This document shows, in pieces, positions 33,662 to 41,862 of a DNA stretch of 64,000 nt. The notes beneath the pieces were generated by a model. The model was given only the letters and a program-made list of their open reading frames with translations. It did no database searches and had not been told where the DNA came from. The translations under genes were made by a program, and so were the position numbers. Every line of letters starts with the position of its first letter. The stretch's first letter is position 1. The stretch spans positions 62,379 through 126,378 of the forward strand of contig NZ_BMOU01000005.1 of the NCBI RefSeq assembly GCF_014647235.1, given 5' to 3'. The stretch comes from Haloarcula pellucida (lineage in GTDB: Archaea > Halobacteriota > Halobacteria > Halobacteriales > Haloarculaceae).

Positions 33662-35335
33662 CTATCCGGGTTTCAGATAGCGCCAGGCGTCGGCAATACT
33701 GCCATCGTTGAAACGAACCCGAGCCATCCGATACCGTTCCGTCGGAAGACCGGCTTCCTCCCAGATTCGGAATCCCTCACGGATGACGCGACTAGCCTGT
33801 TGGCCCGGATTTCCGAACCGCATTTCCATCCGCGCGTCGCGCCGACTGAGAGCGTCGTCGATATCGATATCGTGGCGAGCAGCCCAGGCGATAAACACGC
33901 CCATCGTCTCCTCCATGCCCTGCTGGGCAGTTCGTACTGCTTTGGCTCCGGTTTCGGCAGCTCGTTTGACAGCGTCCTCGGCTTCTTTGACCGCCTGGTG
34001 AACCAGATCGGCGACGTAGCTCGACCGAAGACTCACCTTGGCGTATTCGCGCTCGACGAGATCTTCGATCCCGCGGAGTGCCCGGCGAACGCTTTCGACG
34101 TGCCGGCCATGGTCCTCCGCGATATCAGCCGGCGAAACTTCACCACCGTCAGTGACCAGCGTCTCAAGGCTCTCCCATTGGACCGGGCTAAGGCCATCCG
34201 CGAGGTGACGAATCACGACGCTCTCCTGCGTCGACCGAATCTCTGTCACGTCCAGAGAAACGATTTCTGGGCTCTCTTCCGTCGTCACTGCGTCGAAGTA
34301 TGCGTCTGGGACGAAGACACCGCTGCCGTTCGTTGGTGCGATGTCGAGCCCAGCATCAGCAAGCACCGATAGAAGGGTCTGATCGAGTTCTCTCTGGAGT
34401 TGCACCAGATCCTCAGACGAGACGCCGAGCGTTTCGTCCCAGCGACTCACCTGATACGACACGCCGATCTTCGGATGTCGGAGCGGAGAATCATCGGGCT
34501 GGGCCAACGCCTCCCGGGCGTAGTAGTGCTTGATCTCTTTGGGTAGCGCGTGATCGGGGAAGACCTCGCGAACACGTCGCGGACCGAGTGTGACCGTGTG
34601 GTAGTACCCGGGAAGATTCCGCCCGTAGTCGTCATCATCGTTCTGTACGACTTTGCGGTAGCCAGTGCGGTCGCTTTCGAGCAGATGTCCCATCGAGGCG
34701 ATTGGCCCATCACGAGCGTGGACCGGGCCACTGGCATCTTCCTGGACGCGCACGTACCGCTCGGCGTCCTGGACGTTGCTGTACTCGTGTGGAGTCTCGA
34801 AGTAATCACCGCGGATCCGAACCGCTGCGGCTGCCGATTGGAGCAGTGCCTGATAGCGATCGAAATCGATGTTCGACCCCATGATCTTCACATTGACCGC
34901 TTCTCGGATCGACTCCGGGATCGAATACTCCGAGACGTTGCCGTACTTGTCCTCGGTTTTCATCCCCTGCCAGCGCGGCGTAAGATGCGCGTTGAAATCC
35001 TGCTCTCCCACCGAATCCTCGTCGGGGTGGCGAGCAATTTTCAGCCGGAACTCGCGCATCTCTTGGAGTCGCCAGTCGGTGCCTGTCGGCAATTGGTTCC
35101 CCGGATGGACAATATTGCTGTCTTGGAAGTACAGCTTCACGACCCACCGTTCGCCTCGGTCAAGGAACTCCGCGGATTGACTGCCATCACCCGCTTTGAC
35201 TCGTGAGTCAGCAGCGAAGAACGGGGCGAGACCTCCCTCGTCGAATAGGAAGTTCGCAGCGAACTCGTGCGGGGCCGGCTCGACGTAACCCGTCACGCGC
35301 GACACCCCCAAGTGTCGGCTGCGCTTGAAGGCCAA
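33662..35335 (-). CDS. Haloarchaeal mobile-element protein of unknown function (DUF7845-like)
   Basis: This 557-residue protein starts MAFKRSRHLGVSR. It has a beta-rich N-terminal half (VVKLYFQDSNI, NVKIMGSNIDFDRYQ, YYHTVTLGPRR). A winged-helix-like segment near 380-425 (LSPVQWESLETLV...ADIAEDHGRHVESVRRAL) is followed by a long Ala-rich helix (VKEAEDAVKRAAETGAKAV). Proteins of this shape are, from memory, common in haloarchaeal proviruses and islands (DUF7845). It lies at the tRNA-Phe end of the island. No enzymatic motif is visible; a DNA-binding or maintenance role is a guess. Confidence 0.65.
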   Translation of the reverse strand: MAFKRSRHLGVSRVTGYVEPAPHEFAANFLFDEGGLAPFFAADSRVKAGDGSQSAEFLDRGERWVVKLYFQDSNIVHPGNQLPTGTDWRLQEMREFRLKIARHPDEDSVGEQDFNAHLTPRWQGMKTEDKYGNVSEYSIPESIREAVNVKIMGSNIDFDRYQALLQSAAAAVRIRGDYFETPHEYSNVQDAERYVRVQEDASGPVHARDGPIASMGHLLESDRTGYRKVVQNDDDDYGRNLPGYYHTVTLGPRRVREVFPDHALPKEIKHYYAREALAQPDDSPLRHPKIGVSYQVSRWDETLGVSSEDLVQLQRELDQTLLSVLADAGLDIAPTNGSGVFVPDAYFDAVTTEESPEIVSLDVTEIRSTQESVVIRHLADGLSPVQWESLETLVTDGGEVSPADIAEDHGRHVESVRRALRGIEDLVEREYAKVSLRSSYVADLVHQAVKEAEDAVKRAAETGAKAVRTAQQGMEETMGVFIAWAARHDIDIDDALSRRDARMEMRFGNPGQQASRVIREGFRIWEEAGLPTERYRMARVRFNDGSIADAWRYLKPG

Positions 35336-35460
35336 TTTGACCGATATGCGCGGCTACAGAAGGAATATGCGGCATTTGAAGAGAATAGTACAAGCCGGTG
35401 GAGAGACGCGAGACCCCACTCTACAGTGAATGTCTTACGGGCATGTGAACCGAGAAGGGG

Positions 35461-35472
35461 ATGCCGCCTCCC
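35461..35472. repeat. attR-like repeat within the tRNA-Phe 3' end
   Basis: atgccgcctccc, identical to 13672-13683, covers the discriminator and acceptor 3' strand of tRNA-Phe. Confidence 0.6.
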
Positions 35473-35535
35473 GGATTTGAACCGGGGACAGCTCGATCTT
35501 CAGTCGAGTGCTCTCCCAGTCTGAGCTAAGGCGGC
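35462..35535 (-). tRNA. tRNA-Phe (GAA)
   Basis: A 74-nt cloverleaf read on the minus strand: acceptor GCCGCCT pairs with AGGCGGC, the anticodon stem is CTCGA/TCGAG with loop CTGAAGA (anticodon GAA), and the T arm is CCCGG-TTCAAAT-CCGGG. The discriminator is A. No CCA is encoded. Its 3' end is the island's attachment site. Confidence 0.96.
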
Positions 35536-35624
35536 GTGCACTCCATCCGAGGACGAGGGTAGAAAAAAGGATTTCGATACCCCGCCGCCATCCGCCGAAT
35601 CGCGGGGCGGGTCACCATACCACG

Positions 35625-35744
35625 TTACGGCAGAAAGAGGTCGGCGCTGTCGAACTCTGCGCCACAGTCGTCACAGGTGTACTCCGTCCCGTTTTCCGTC
35701 GAGACGTGCCCGCTACACTTCGGGCACGTCGAGCCGTCTATCAT
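35625..35744 (-). CDS. Small zinc-ribbon protein (39 aa)
   Basis: MIDGSTCPKCSGHVS... contains CPKC and CDDC pairs 17 residues apart, a minimal zinc ribbon ending in an acidic hydrophobic tail (EFDSADLFLP). The ATG at 35744 is favoured; the longer frame overlaps unrelated sequence. Function unknown. Confidence 0.65.
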   Translation of the reverse strand: MIDGSTCPKCSGHVSTENGTEYTCDDCGAEFDSADLFLP

Positions 35745-35871
35745 GGTCTGCGGTACCACAGGTCGTGATAAATGGCTTTCGGCAGGTGTCGATTGGGCGA
35801 CAGGCGTCGACGCACGGCGTGTCGACGGCCACACACGCGGCGCTCGTCGGTGAGCGCCGCGAGCAGTGCAG

Positions 35872-35894
35872 TGGATCCGTGCGGATTCGAACCA
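35872..35894 (-). repeat. Partial copy of the tRNA-Val 3' end (diverged)
   Basis: tggatccgtgcggattcgaacc matches the 3' 22 bases of tRNA-Val at 36105-36126 with two mismatches. It is one of two extra copies between the tRNA and the small zinc-ribbon gene; it lies on the 3' side of the tRNA. Confidence 0.55.
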
Positions 35895-35982
35895 CGCCGA
35901 GACGTACTCGCTTCGCTGTGCGCGTCTCGTCTACTTCGAATCCACATAGTCCATCCGCTCCTCACCGCCGTTCGTCGCAGGA

Positions 35983-36004
35983 TGGGTCCGGGCGGATTCG
36001 AACC
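35983..36004 (-). repeat. Partial copy of the tRNA-Val 3' end (identical)
   Basis: These 22 bases are identical to 36105-36126, the acceptor and T-arm part of tRNA-Val. The spacing from the intact gene is 122 bp. It looks like an attachment-site remnant. Confidence 0.65.
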
Positions 36005-36104
36005 GGAGAAAGACTCGCGTCGCTCGTCTTTCAGGGTGCGAATCCGCGTTTCCACACAAACGCCGCTGGCACCTCACTACGTTCGTTGCAGTCGCCGTCA
36101 GAAG

Positions 36105-36178
36105 TGGGTCCGGGCGGATTCGAACCACCGGCCTCGGCCTTGTAAAGGCCACGTCATAACCAACTAGACCACGGACCC
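36105..36178 (-). tRNA. tRNA-Val (UAC)
   Basis: 74 nt on the minus strand: acceptor GGGTCCG pairs with CGGACCC, the anticodon loop TTTACAA gives anticodon UAC, and the T loop is TTCGAAT. Discriminator A; no encoded CCA. Two extra copies of its 3' end lie within 240 bp downstream. Confidence 0.95.
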
Positions 36179-36263
36179 GTACTCCCAAATTTTCCACCGG
36201 CAGGAATAACACTTTCTCTCTCGGTCGGAACCCTTACCCCCGACCTGTCCGTCAGTATTGAAC

Positions 36264-36848
36264 ATGCAACGCGGTCCGCTGGCCGTCGTCCTCGGCCTCG
36301 TCGGCCTCCTCGTCGTCGGCGTCCTCGTCCTGCAGAGCGGCCTGTGGGTCAGCGTCCTCGGCGTCGGCGAGTACGACGAGGGGACGGTGACGGTTCGTGA
36401 GGGGACGACCGGCACGGCGAGCGGGACGACCACCGAGACGGCCACCCAGTCGGAGAACGCCACCACGGTCGCCGTCCGCGACGACGCCGAGCGGTTGGCG
36501 ACCGTCGAAGTTCGCATCGCCGATACCGGACCGAAGCGTTATCTCGGACTCAGCAACACGACGTCGCTGGAACCGAACGAGGGGATGCTGTTCGTCCACG
36601 ACGAGGAAGGCGAGTACGGCTACGTCATGCGTGACATGGACTTCCCGCTGGACATCATCTTCGTCGACGCCAACGGCACCATCACCACCATCCACCACGC
36701 GCCGCTCCCGCCCGAGGGGACCAGCGAGTCCGAACTCAAGGAGTACAGCGGTCAGGGGAAGTACGTCCTCGAAGTGAACCGCGGGTGGGCCAACCGGACC
36801 GGCGTCACCGTCGGCGACCGGGTGGAACTGCCGGCGGGCGTCGCGTAG
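36264..36848 (+). CDS. DUF192 family membrane-anchored protein
   Basis: The 194-residue protein starts MQRGPLAVVLGLVGLL, an N-terminal membrane anchor, followed by a Thr-rich linker and a DUF192 domain from about residue 75. Typical DUF192 pieces are visible: RYLGLSNTTSLEPNEGMLFV, YVMRDMDFPLDIIFVD, and GKYVLEVNRGWANRTG. The domain probably lies outside the cell. Its function is unknown in the literature I recall. The ATG at 36264 is preferred to the TTG at 36258. Confidence 0.85.
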   Translation: MQRGPLAVVLGLVGLLVVGVLVLQSGLWVSVLGVGEYDEGTVTVREGTTGTASGTTTETATQSENATTVAVRDDAERLATVEVRIADTGPKRYLGLSNTTSLEPNEGMLFVHDEEGEYGYVMRDMDFPLDIIFVDANGTITTIHHAPLPPEGTSESELKEYSGQGKYVLEVNRGWANRTGVTVGDRVELPAGVA

Positions 36849-36888
36849 CCCGACGGCCTTTTGCGCGTCGGCCCCGTGAGAACGGACC

Positions 36889-38805
36889 ATGGACATCGAC
36901 GCGGCGTCCGACGAGGACGCCTTCGAGGACGCCCGCGAGCGCGTCGAGCGCCCGATGTGGCGACTGTTCACCGAGTACGGGCGCGGACAGCGAAGCGCCT
37001 TCCTCGTCGGCCTCGTCAGTTCCGTCTTCGCGCGGATGTTGGACCTGCTCCCGCCGCTGTTGCTCGCGCTGGCCATCGACGCCGTCATCGAGGGCGAGTC
37101 CGGGTACAGCCTGCTGTTCGTCCCACAGGAGTTGATCCCCGACGGGACGACCGGCCAACTGTGGCTGACGGCGGGCCTCATCGCAGCCTCCTTTGCCGGC
37201 GGCGCCATCTTTCACTGGAGTCGAAACTGGGGGTGGAACAAGTTCGCCCAGCACGTCCAGCACGCGGTGCGAACCGACACCTACGGGACGATGCAGCGGC
37301 TGAACATGGACTTCTTCGCCGACAAGCAGACCGGCGAGATGATGTCGGTGCTCTCGAACGACGTGAACCGGTTGGAGAAGTTCCTCAACGACGGGCTGAA
37401 CTCCACGTCGCGACTGGTCATCATGGTCGTCGGCATCGCCACCTACCTCTTCTACATGAACTGGCAACTGGCGCTGGTCGCCCTGTTGCCCGTCCCGATA
37501 ATCGCCGTCTTCACCAAGCGGTTCATCGAGACCATCCAACCGAAGTACGCCGACGTGCGCTCGTCGGTCGGGAGACTCAACTCGCGGCTGGAGAACAACC
37601 TGAGTGGCATCCAGATAATCAAGACGGCCAACACCGAGACCTACGAGTCCGACCGCGTCGAGGACAGTTCACAGGAGTACCTCGACGCCAACTGGGACGC
37701 CATCGAGACGCGCATCACGTTCTTTCCCGGCCTGCGACTCGTCTCCGGACTGGGCTTCGTCGTCACCTTCGTCGTCGGCGGCCTGATGGTCATCGGGGAG
37801 GCCCCGGCGGCGCTGTCGGTGGCGCTCTCGCCCGGCGAGTTCGTCGCGTTCATCATCTACACCCAGCGGTTCGTCTGGCCGATGGCCCAGTTCGGGCAGA
37901 TCATCAACATGTACCAGCGGGCCTACGCCTCCGCAGAGCGGGTCTTCGGCCTGATGGAGACGCCCGGTCGCCTCGCCGAAGCCGACGACGCACCGCCGCT
38001 CTCGGTCACCGGGGGCGCCGTCGAGTACGACGACGTGACCTTCGGCTACGACGGCGACCCCGTCGTCTCCGACATCGACTTCGAAGTGGACGGCGGGGAT
38101 ACCGTCGCGCTGGTCGGTCCGACCGGTGCGGGCAAGTCGACGGTGCTGAAACTCCTCCTCCGGATGTACGACGTGGACGAGGGCGCGGTCCGCATCGACG
38201 GCCAGGACCTCCGCGACGTGCAGATCCCCTCCGTCCGGCAGGCCATCGGCTACGTCAGTCAGGAGACGTTCCTCTTCTACGGCACCGTCAGGGAGAACAT
38301 CGCTTACGGCACCTTCGACGCCACCGACGAGGAGATTCGCGCGGCCGCGGAGGCCGCCGAGGCCCACCAGTTCGTGACGAACCTCCCCGACGGCTACGAC
38401 ACGATGGTCGGCGAACGCGGGGTGAAACTCTCGGGCGGCCAGCGCCAGCGTATCGCCATCGCTCGCGCGATGCTGAAAGACCCCGAGATTCTCGTCTTAG
38501 ACGAGGCGACCAGCGACGTCGACACGGAGACCGAGATGCTCATCCAGCGCTCGCTGGACGAGTTGACGGCCGACCGGACCACGTTCGCTATCGCCCACCG
38601 CCTCTCGACGGTCAAAGACGCCGACACCATCCTCGTCCTCGAAGACGGCCGCATCGTCGAGCGTGGAACGCACGAGGAACTGCTCGCCTCGGAGGGGCTG
38701 TACGCCAACCTCTGGGCGGTGCAGGCCGGCGAGATAGACGAACTCCCCGAGGAGTTCGTCCAGCGGGCGATTCAACGTCGGGCCCGAACCGACGCCGACG
38801 ACTGA
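36889..38805 (+). CDS. ABC transporter, fused permease and ATPase (exporter/multidrug type)
   Basis: This 638-residue half-transporter would dimerise and export lipid, drug or other hydrophobic substrates using ATP. The N-terminal 340 residues form a six-helix ABC membrane domain (for example NWGWNKFAQHVQHAVR, WPMAQFGQIINMYQRAYA). The nucleotide-binding domain has Walker A GPTGAGKST (about 410), signature LSGGQRQRIAIARAM (about 513) and Walker B ILVLDEATSD (about 534), and an H-loop AHRLSTV. The TGA stop (38803-38805) is followed without a gap by the 78-bp repeat element. Confidence 0.93.
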   Translation: MDIDAASDEDAFEDARERVERPMWRLFTEYGRGQRSAFLVGLVSSVFARMLDLLPPLLLALAIDAVIEGESGYSLLFVPQELIPDGTTGQLWLTAGLIAASFAGGAIFHWSRNWGWNKFAQHVQHAVRTDTYGTMQRLNMDFFADKQTGEMMSVLSNDVNRLEKFLNDGLNSTSRLVIMVVGIATYLFYMNWQLALVALLPVPIIAVFTKRFIETIQPKYADVRSSVGRLNSRLENNLSGIQIIKTANTETYESDRVEDSSQEYLDANWDAIETRITFFPGLRLVSGLGFVVTFVVGGLMVIGEAPAALSVALSPGEFVAFIIYTQRFVWPMAQFGQIINMYQRAYASAERVFGLMETPGRLAEADDAPPLSVTGGAVEYDDVTFGYDGDPVVSDIDFEVDGGDTVALVGPTGAGKSTVLKLLLRMYDVDEGAVRIDGQDLRDVQIPSVRQAIGYVSQETFLFYGTVRENIAYGTFDATDEEIRAAAEAAEAHQFVTNLPDGYDTMVGERGVKLSGGQRQRIAIARAMLKDPEILVLDEATSDVDTETEMLIQRSLDELTADRTTFAIAHRLSTVKDADTILVLEDGRIVERGTHEELLASEGLYANLWAVQAGEIDELPEEFVQRAIQRRARTDADD

Positions 38806-38883
38806 TACTGGTGGCTGTAACAAACTGAAGTACTTCGCCACCCCGGGGTGGCGAATATCGTTACGAACTTACAGCCACCAGTA
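38806..38883 (+). repeat. 78-bp inverted-repeat element, copy 1
   Basis: The element has 15-bp perfect terminal inverted repeats (tactggtggctgtaa / ttacagccaccagta) around a perfect central palindrome of 20 or more bp containing caccccggggtg. The arms between these are not complementary. It begins one base after the exporter's stop codon. The identical sequence, in reverse orientation, occurs at 46548-46625. It may be a miniature mobile element or a 3'-end RNA hairpin. Confidence 0.92.
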
Positions 38884-38941
38884 TGAGGCGGGGGTCGTTG
38901 TGCGGGGTCGCCATTAAGCCACTGGAGCGACACCTAGCGGT

Positions 38942-39850
38942 ATGCGCGTCCTCGTCACCGGCGCTACCGGCTTCGTCGGCAGCCACCTCGTGCCCGAACT
39001 GTTAGCCCGGGGCCACGACGTGGTTGCACTCACGCGCGACGCCGGCAGCTACGACGCACCGGCAGGCGTCGACGTCGTCGAGGGGGACGTCCTCGACCCG
39101 GATCTGACGCTCCCGCCGGTCGACGCCGCCTACTACCTCGTCCACTCGATGCAGGCCGGCGATGACTTCGAGGAACGGGACCGGCGGGCCGCCCGGAACT
39201 TCCGCGACGCCGTCGACGCCGCCGGCATCGAGCGAATCGTCTACCTCGGGGGCCTCGGCAACGAGGACGAGGGTCTCTCGGAGCACCTCCGGTCCCGCCG
39301 GGAGGTCGAACGTCTCCTCGGGACCGGTGAGGCAGAACTGACGGCGCTCCGGGCAGCCATCGTCATCGGCGGGGGGTCGGCGAGTTTCCAGATTATCCGC
39401 CAGCTAGCGGCCCGCCTGCCAGTGATGGTGACACCGTCGTGGGTCCGCACGGAGTGCCAGCCCATCTACGTCGACGACGTGGTCGCGTACCTCGTCGGCG
39501 TACTGGAACATCCGGAGACGGCGGGCCAGACGTACGAAGTCGGCGGCCCCGACGTGCTCACGTATCAAGAGATACTGACGACGACGGCGCGTCTCATGCT
39601 GGGTCGCCAGCCGCTTATCGTCCCTGTTCCGGTACTCTCACCGGGGTTGTCGGCCCGATGGCTCGGCCTCGTGACCGACGTGCCGGTCAGCGTCGCCGTG
39701 CCGCTGGTCGACGGGCTTCGCAACCGCGTCGTCGTCAGCGACGACAGCATCACGTCGGTCGTCGACGTGGAACTGACCCCCTTCGAGGAGAGCGTCCGTC
39801 GGGCACTGGGCGAAACGGTGACAGTCGAAGAGCGAGCCGTCGAGGCCTAA
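38942..39850 (+). CDS. NAD(P)-binding epimerase-like protein (complex I NDUFA9-type)
   Basis: This 302-residue atypical short-chain dehydrogenase has the nucleotide-binding motif GATGFVGSHLVPELL at residues 7-21, then YYLVHSMQ and RIVYLGGLG. The lack of a YxxxK at the usual place resembles the NmrA/NDUFA9 group, where NAD(P)H binding may be structural or sensory. The C-terminal QPIYVDDVVAYLVGVLEHPE is typical of this group in haloarchaea. Single gene; its stop overlaps that of a convergent pseudogene. Confidence 0.85.
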   Translation: MRVLVTGATGFVGSHLVPELLARGHDVVALTRDAGSYDAPAGVDVVEGDVLDPDLTLPPVDAAYYLVHSMQAGDDFEERDRRAARNFRDAVDAAGIERIVYLGGLGNEDEGLSEHLRSRREVERLLGTGEAELTALRAAIVIGGGSASFQIIRQLAARLPVMVTPSWVRTECQPIYVDDVVAYLVGVLEHPETAGQTYEVGGPDVLTYQEILTTTARLMLGRQPLIVPVPVLSPGLSARWLGLVTDVPVSVAVPLVDGLRNRVVVSDDSITSVVDVELTPFEESVRRALGETVTVEERAVEA

Positions 39851-40064
39851 CCACACAGCAGGCACAGCACGTCGTCGGCCTGTTCGAGCACGTCCGGGTT
39901 CGAGGCGTCGCCCTCGATGACCGCGCGGCGTAGGCGTCCGTCAGCGTCCCACGCCGGACCGGATCGCGTTCGACGATGCTGACGTCGTGGCCTCGGTCGT
40001 CGGGAATCGAAGCTGTCTGGAAGCCGACGCGTCCGCCGCCGACGGTGTCGAGTGTGCCAGACAT
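39847..40064 (-). pseudogene. Frameshifted TrkA-N domain (potassium channel regulator) remnant
   Basis: From MSGTLDTVGGGRVGF the frame gives a Rossmann start (VGGGRVGFQTA) and DRGHDVSIVERDPV, as in TrkA/Kch RCK proteins. After about residue 45 the homologous text (AVIEGDASNPDVLEQADDVL) continues in another frame and stops at 39847. Only about 70 codons remain of a domain that is normally about 130. It is a decayed gene. Confidence 0.7.
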
Positions 40065-40160
40065 CAGTCGTCTCCGCGGGTACTGTAGACTCCTCGACAC
40101 CGGTGCTCGGTGTCTGTTCTCCACCGGTCGAGTCGGCACAAACAGTTATGGCGGAGTGTC

Positions 40161-40619
40161 ATGTACCGACATACCATGACGACCGCGTTCCTCGCGAGCA
40201 CGGCGGTCATGGGGCTGTTCGTGGTCGCGGTACTGGGCTGGGTGGCACGGAGTCGCGGTTGGTATCACTACTCGCCGAACGCCGAGCACCTCGCGCTTGC
40301 ACATACCGGGGACGGAGAGACGCGGCTCGGGACCATGTCCGACGACCCGCGCGTGCTGGCGGTGGCCTTTACACTGCTCGTCGTCGGGTTCGTCGGGGGC
40401 GTCACCCTCTTCGTCTCGGGGCCGGTGGAGATGCAGGCCACGGCCGGATTGGCCGTCGCCGCCGCCGGCGGCCTCGTCCTCGTCGGCTATCTCCTGCTCG
40501 GCGTCTACCTCTCCGCGACGCGACGGGGGCACCCGCGCTCGCTGGCCGTCGCCGAATCCGCGACGGTGGCCGGCGTCCTCTTTCTGGTCGCCGTGACCGC
40601 CCAACTGCTGATGGGATAA
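40161..40619 (+). CDS. Hypothetical membrane protein, four spans
   Basis: This 152-residue protein (start MYRHTMTTAF; a second ATG at 40176 is possible) has about four hydrophobic segments: TAFLASTAVMGLFVVAVLGW, LAVAFTLLVVGFVGGVTLFV, AGLAVAAAGGLVLVGYLLLG and a C-terminal one. A hydrophilic loop with NAEHLALAH follows the first. No family is recognised. Codon bias supports translation. Confidence 0.65.
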   Translation: MYRHTMTTAFLASTAVMGLFVVAVLGWVARSRGWYHYSPNAEHLALAHTGDGETRLGTMSDDPRVLAVAFTLLVVGFVGGVTLFVSGPVEMQATAGLAVAAAGGLVLVGYLLLGVYLSATRRGHPRSLAVAESATVAGVLFLVAVTAQLLMG

Positions 40620-40690
40620 GCGCCGGTCGACGGGGCGTCGTCTCTCGGTCCGGCCGAACGTTCAAATACGCGTCCTGTGCATGACTCGTC

Positions 40691-41560
40691 ATGTCGCTAC
40701 TCGCACTGCCCGAGTGGCTCGTCGCCGTTCTGGAGGAGGTGGCACTCGGTGGCGGCGCCCTACTGCTCGTCTGTGGCGGTCTGATGTGTTACGTCGGCTG
40801 GGACCAGCGCCAGACGGCGGCGTTGCTCGCCGACGCCGACCACGTCACCCCGGCCGAGGCGGAACCGGATACGCTCGTCCGACTTCGTGGCACGGTGGCG
40901 ACGACGGCTGACGGGACGTTCGCCTCGCCAATCGCCGACCGGGAGTGCGTGCTGGCCGGCTACGAGATCGACGAGCAGTACGACACGCCGACCGACAGCA
41001 CGTGGGAGCAGGCCGCGTGGGGCGTCACGAGCGTCCCGTTCGCCATCGAGGCCGACGGCGACCGCCTGCTGGTCGACGTCGAGGACACCGTGGTCGGCAA
41101 CGGGACTGACGACGTCTTCACGCCGGAGAGCGTGCTGGTGTCCGACGGCGTCTCCCTGCCGGCGGTCCGCTGTCGGTTCGAGCGGTTCGACACGCACGTC
41201 GAGACCGACAGCGGGGAGACGCCGCCCCCACGACTCGCGCGGTTTCTCGATTCGACCGACGGCCTCTCGACGGAGCCTCTGGCGTCGACGCCGACCGTCG
41301 ACGAGAGCAAGCGCCGCTATCGGGAGGGGTGGCTCCGCCCGGGCGACGAGGTGAGCGTCCTCGGGACCGTCTCCCGACGGGCCGACGCTGGCACCGTCAC
41401 CGGGCACCCGGACGAACTGGTCCTCACGGACGACGAGGAGACGCCGCTCCGCCTGTCGGCCGACCCGCTGGACGGGGGCGACGGGACCGCCGCCCTACTG
41501 ACCGGCCTCGGTACCGGGGCCGTCGGCCTCGCATCGCTGGCGGCCGTCGTCGTCTGGTGA
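40691..41560 (+). CDS. GIDE-domain membrane protein
   Basis: The 289-residue protein has a membrane segment at about 15-33 and another at the C-terminus (ALLTGLGTGAVGLASLAAVVVW). Between them is a beta-rich domain with LVRLRGTVATT...RECVLAGYEID and RPGDEVSVLGTVSRR. That arrangement matches the GIDE domain of mitochondrial MUL1-type proteins and their prokaryotic relatives, which lack the RING finger. The function in archaea is unknown. It precedes, on the opposite strand, the 3' end of the oxidase operon. Confidence 0.7.
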   Translation: MSLLALPEWLVAVLEEVALGGGALLLVCGGLMCYVGWDQRQTAALLADADHVTPAEAEPDTLVRLRGTVATTADGTFASPIADRECVLAGYEIDEQYDTPTDSTWEQAAWGVTSVPFAIEADGDRLLVDVEDTVVGNGTDDVFTPESVLVSDGVSLPAVRCRFERFDTHVETDSGETPPPRLARFLDSTDGLSTEPLASTPTVDESKRRYREGWLRPGDEVSVLGTVSRRADAGTVTGHPDELVLTDDEETPLRLSADPLDGGDGTAALLTGLGTGAVGLASLAAVVVW

Positions 41561-41586
41561 CTTCGGGCGGAAGGCGGGTCGACCGC

Positions 41587-41853
41587 TCAGACGATGGAGT
41601 ACGCCGCGGCGGCGGTCAGTGCGAGTGCGGCCACAGTGCCACCCAGCACGAGGTACGTCACCGCCCGCGGCTCCCAGCGCAGGTGCTGGTAGTAGGCGGC
41701 GACGCCGACGGCCTTGACGACGGACAGCACCATGATGATGCCGAAGGCCAGCCAGTAGGCGCTGTCGACGATGCCGACGAACTCGACGACGGCCTGTGCG
41801 GTCGCGAAGACGAACAACACGACGTATATGACGGTGTATCCTTTCCAGTCCAT
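41587..41853 (-). CDS. coxD: Cytochrome c oxidase subunit IV-like protein
   Basis: This 88-residue protein has three hydrophobic segments and starts MDWKGYTVIYVVLFVFATAQ. It is the last gene of the oxidase operon, 9 bp after the fused subunit I/III gene. Size, topology and position fit the CtaF/CyoD-type subunit IV that stabilises the complex in the membrane. Confidence 0.75.
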   Translation of the reverse strand: MDWKGYTVIYVVLFVFATAQAVVEFVGIVDSAYWLAFGIIMVLSVVKAVGVAAYYQHLRWEPRAVTYLVLGGTVAALALTAAAAYSIV

Positions 41854-41862
41854 AGTATCACC

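Larger units (their letters stand above)
13672..35472. mobile_element. Genomic island integrated at tRNA-Phe (about 21.8 kb)
   Basis: The island runs from the 12-bp repeat beside the integrase to the identical repeat inside the 3' end of tRNA-Phe. It has visibly lower GC and different codon use from the flanks, for example AT-rich stretches around 15700-15860, 28140-28330 and 33110-33250. It has an integrase at one end, several small plasmid-like genes, two DNA methyltransferases, a mismatch glycosylase and three paralogous ATPase operons. No replication or virion gene is recognised. The short repeat makes the exact borders tentative. Confidence 0.65.

Noticed and set aside
36861-38828. A 655-codon plus-strand frame overlapping the ABC exporter
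   Set aside because: It is an Arg/Pro-rich shadow frame; the +1 frame contains all ABC motifs.
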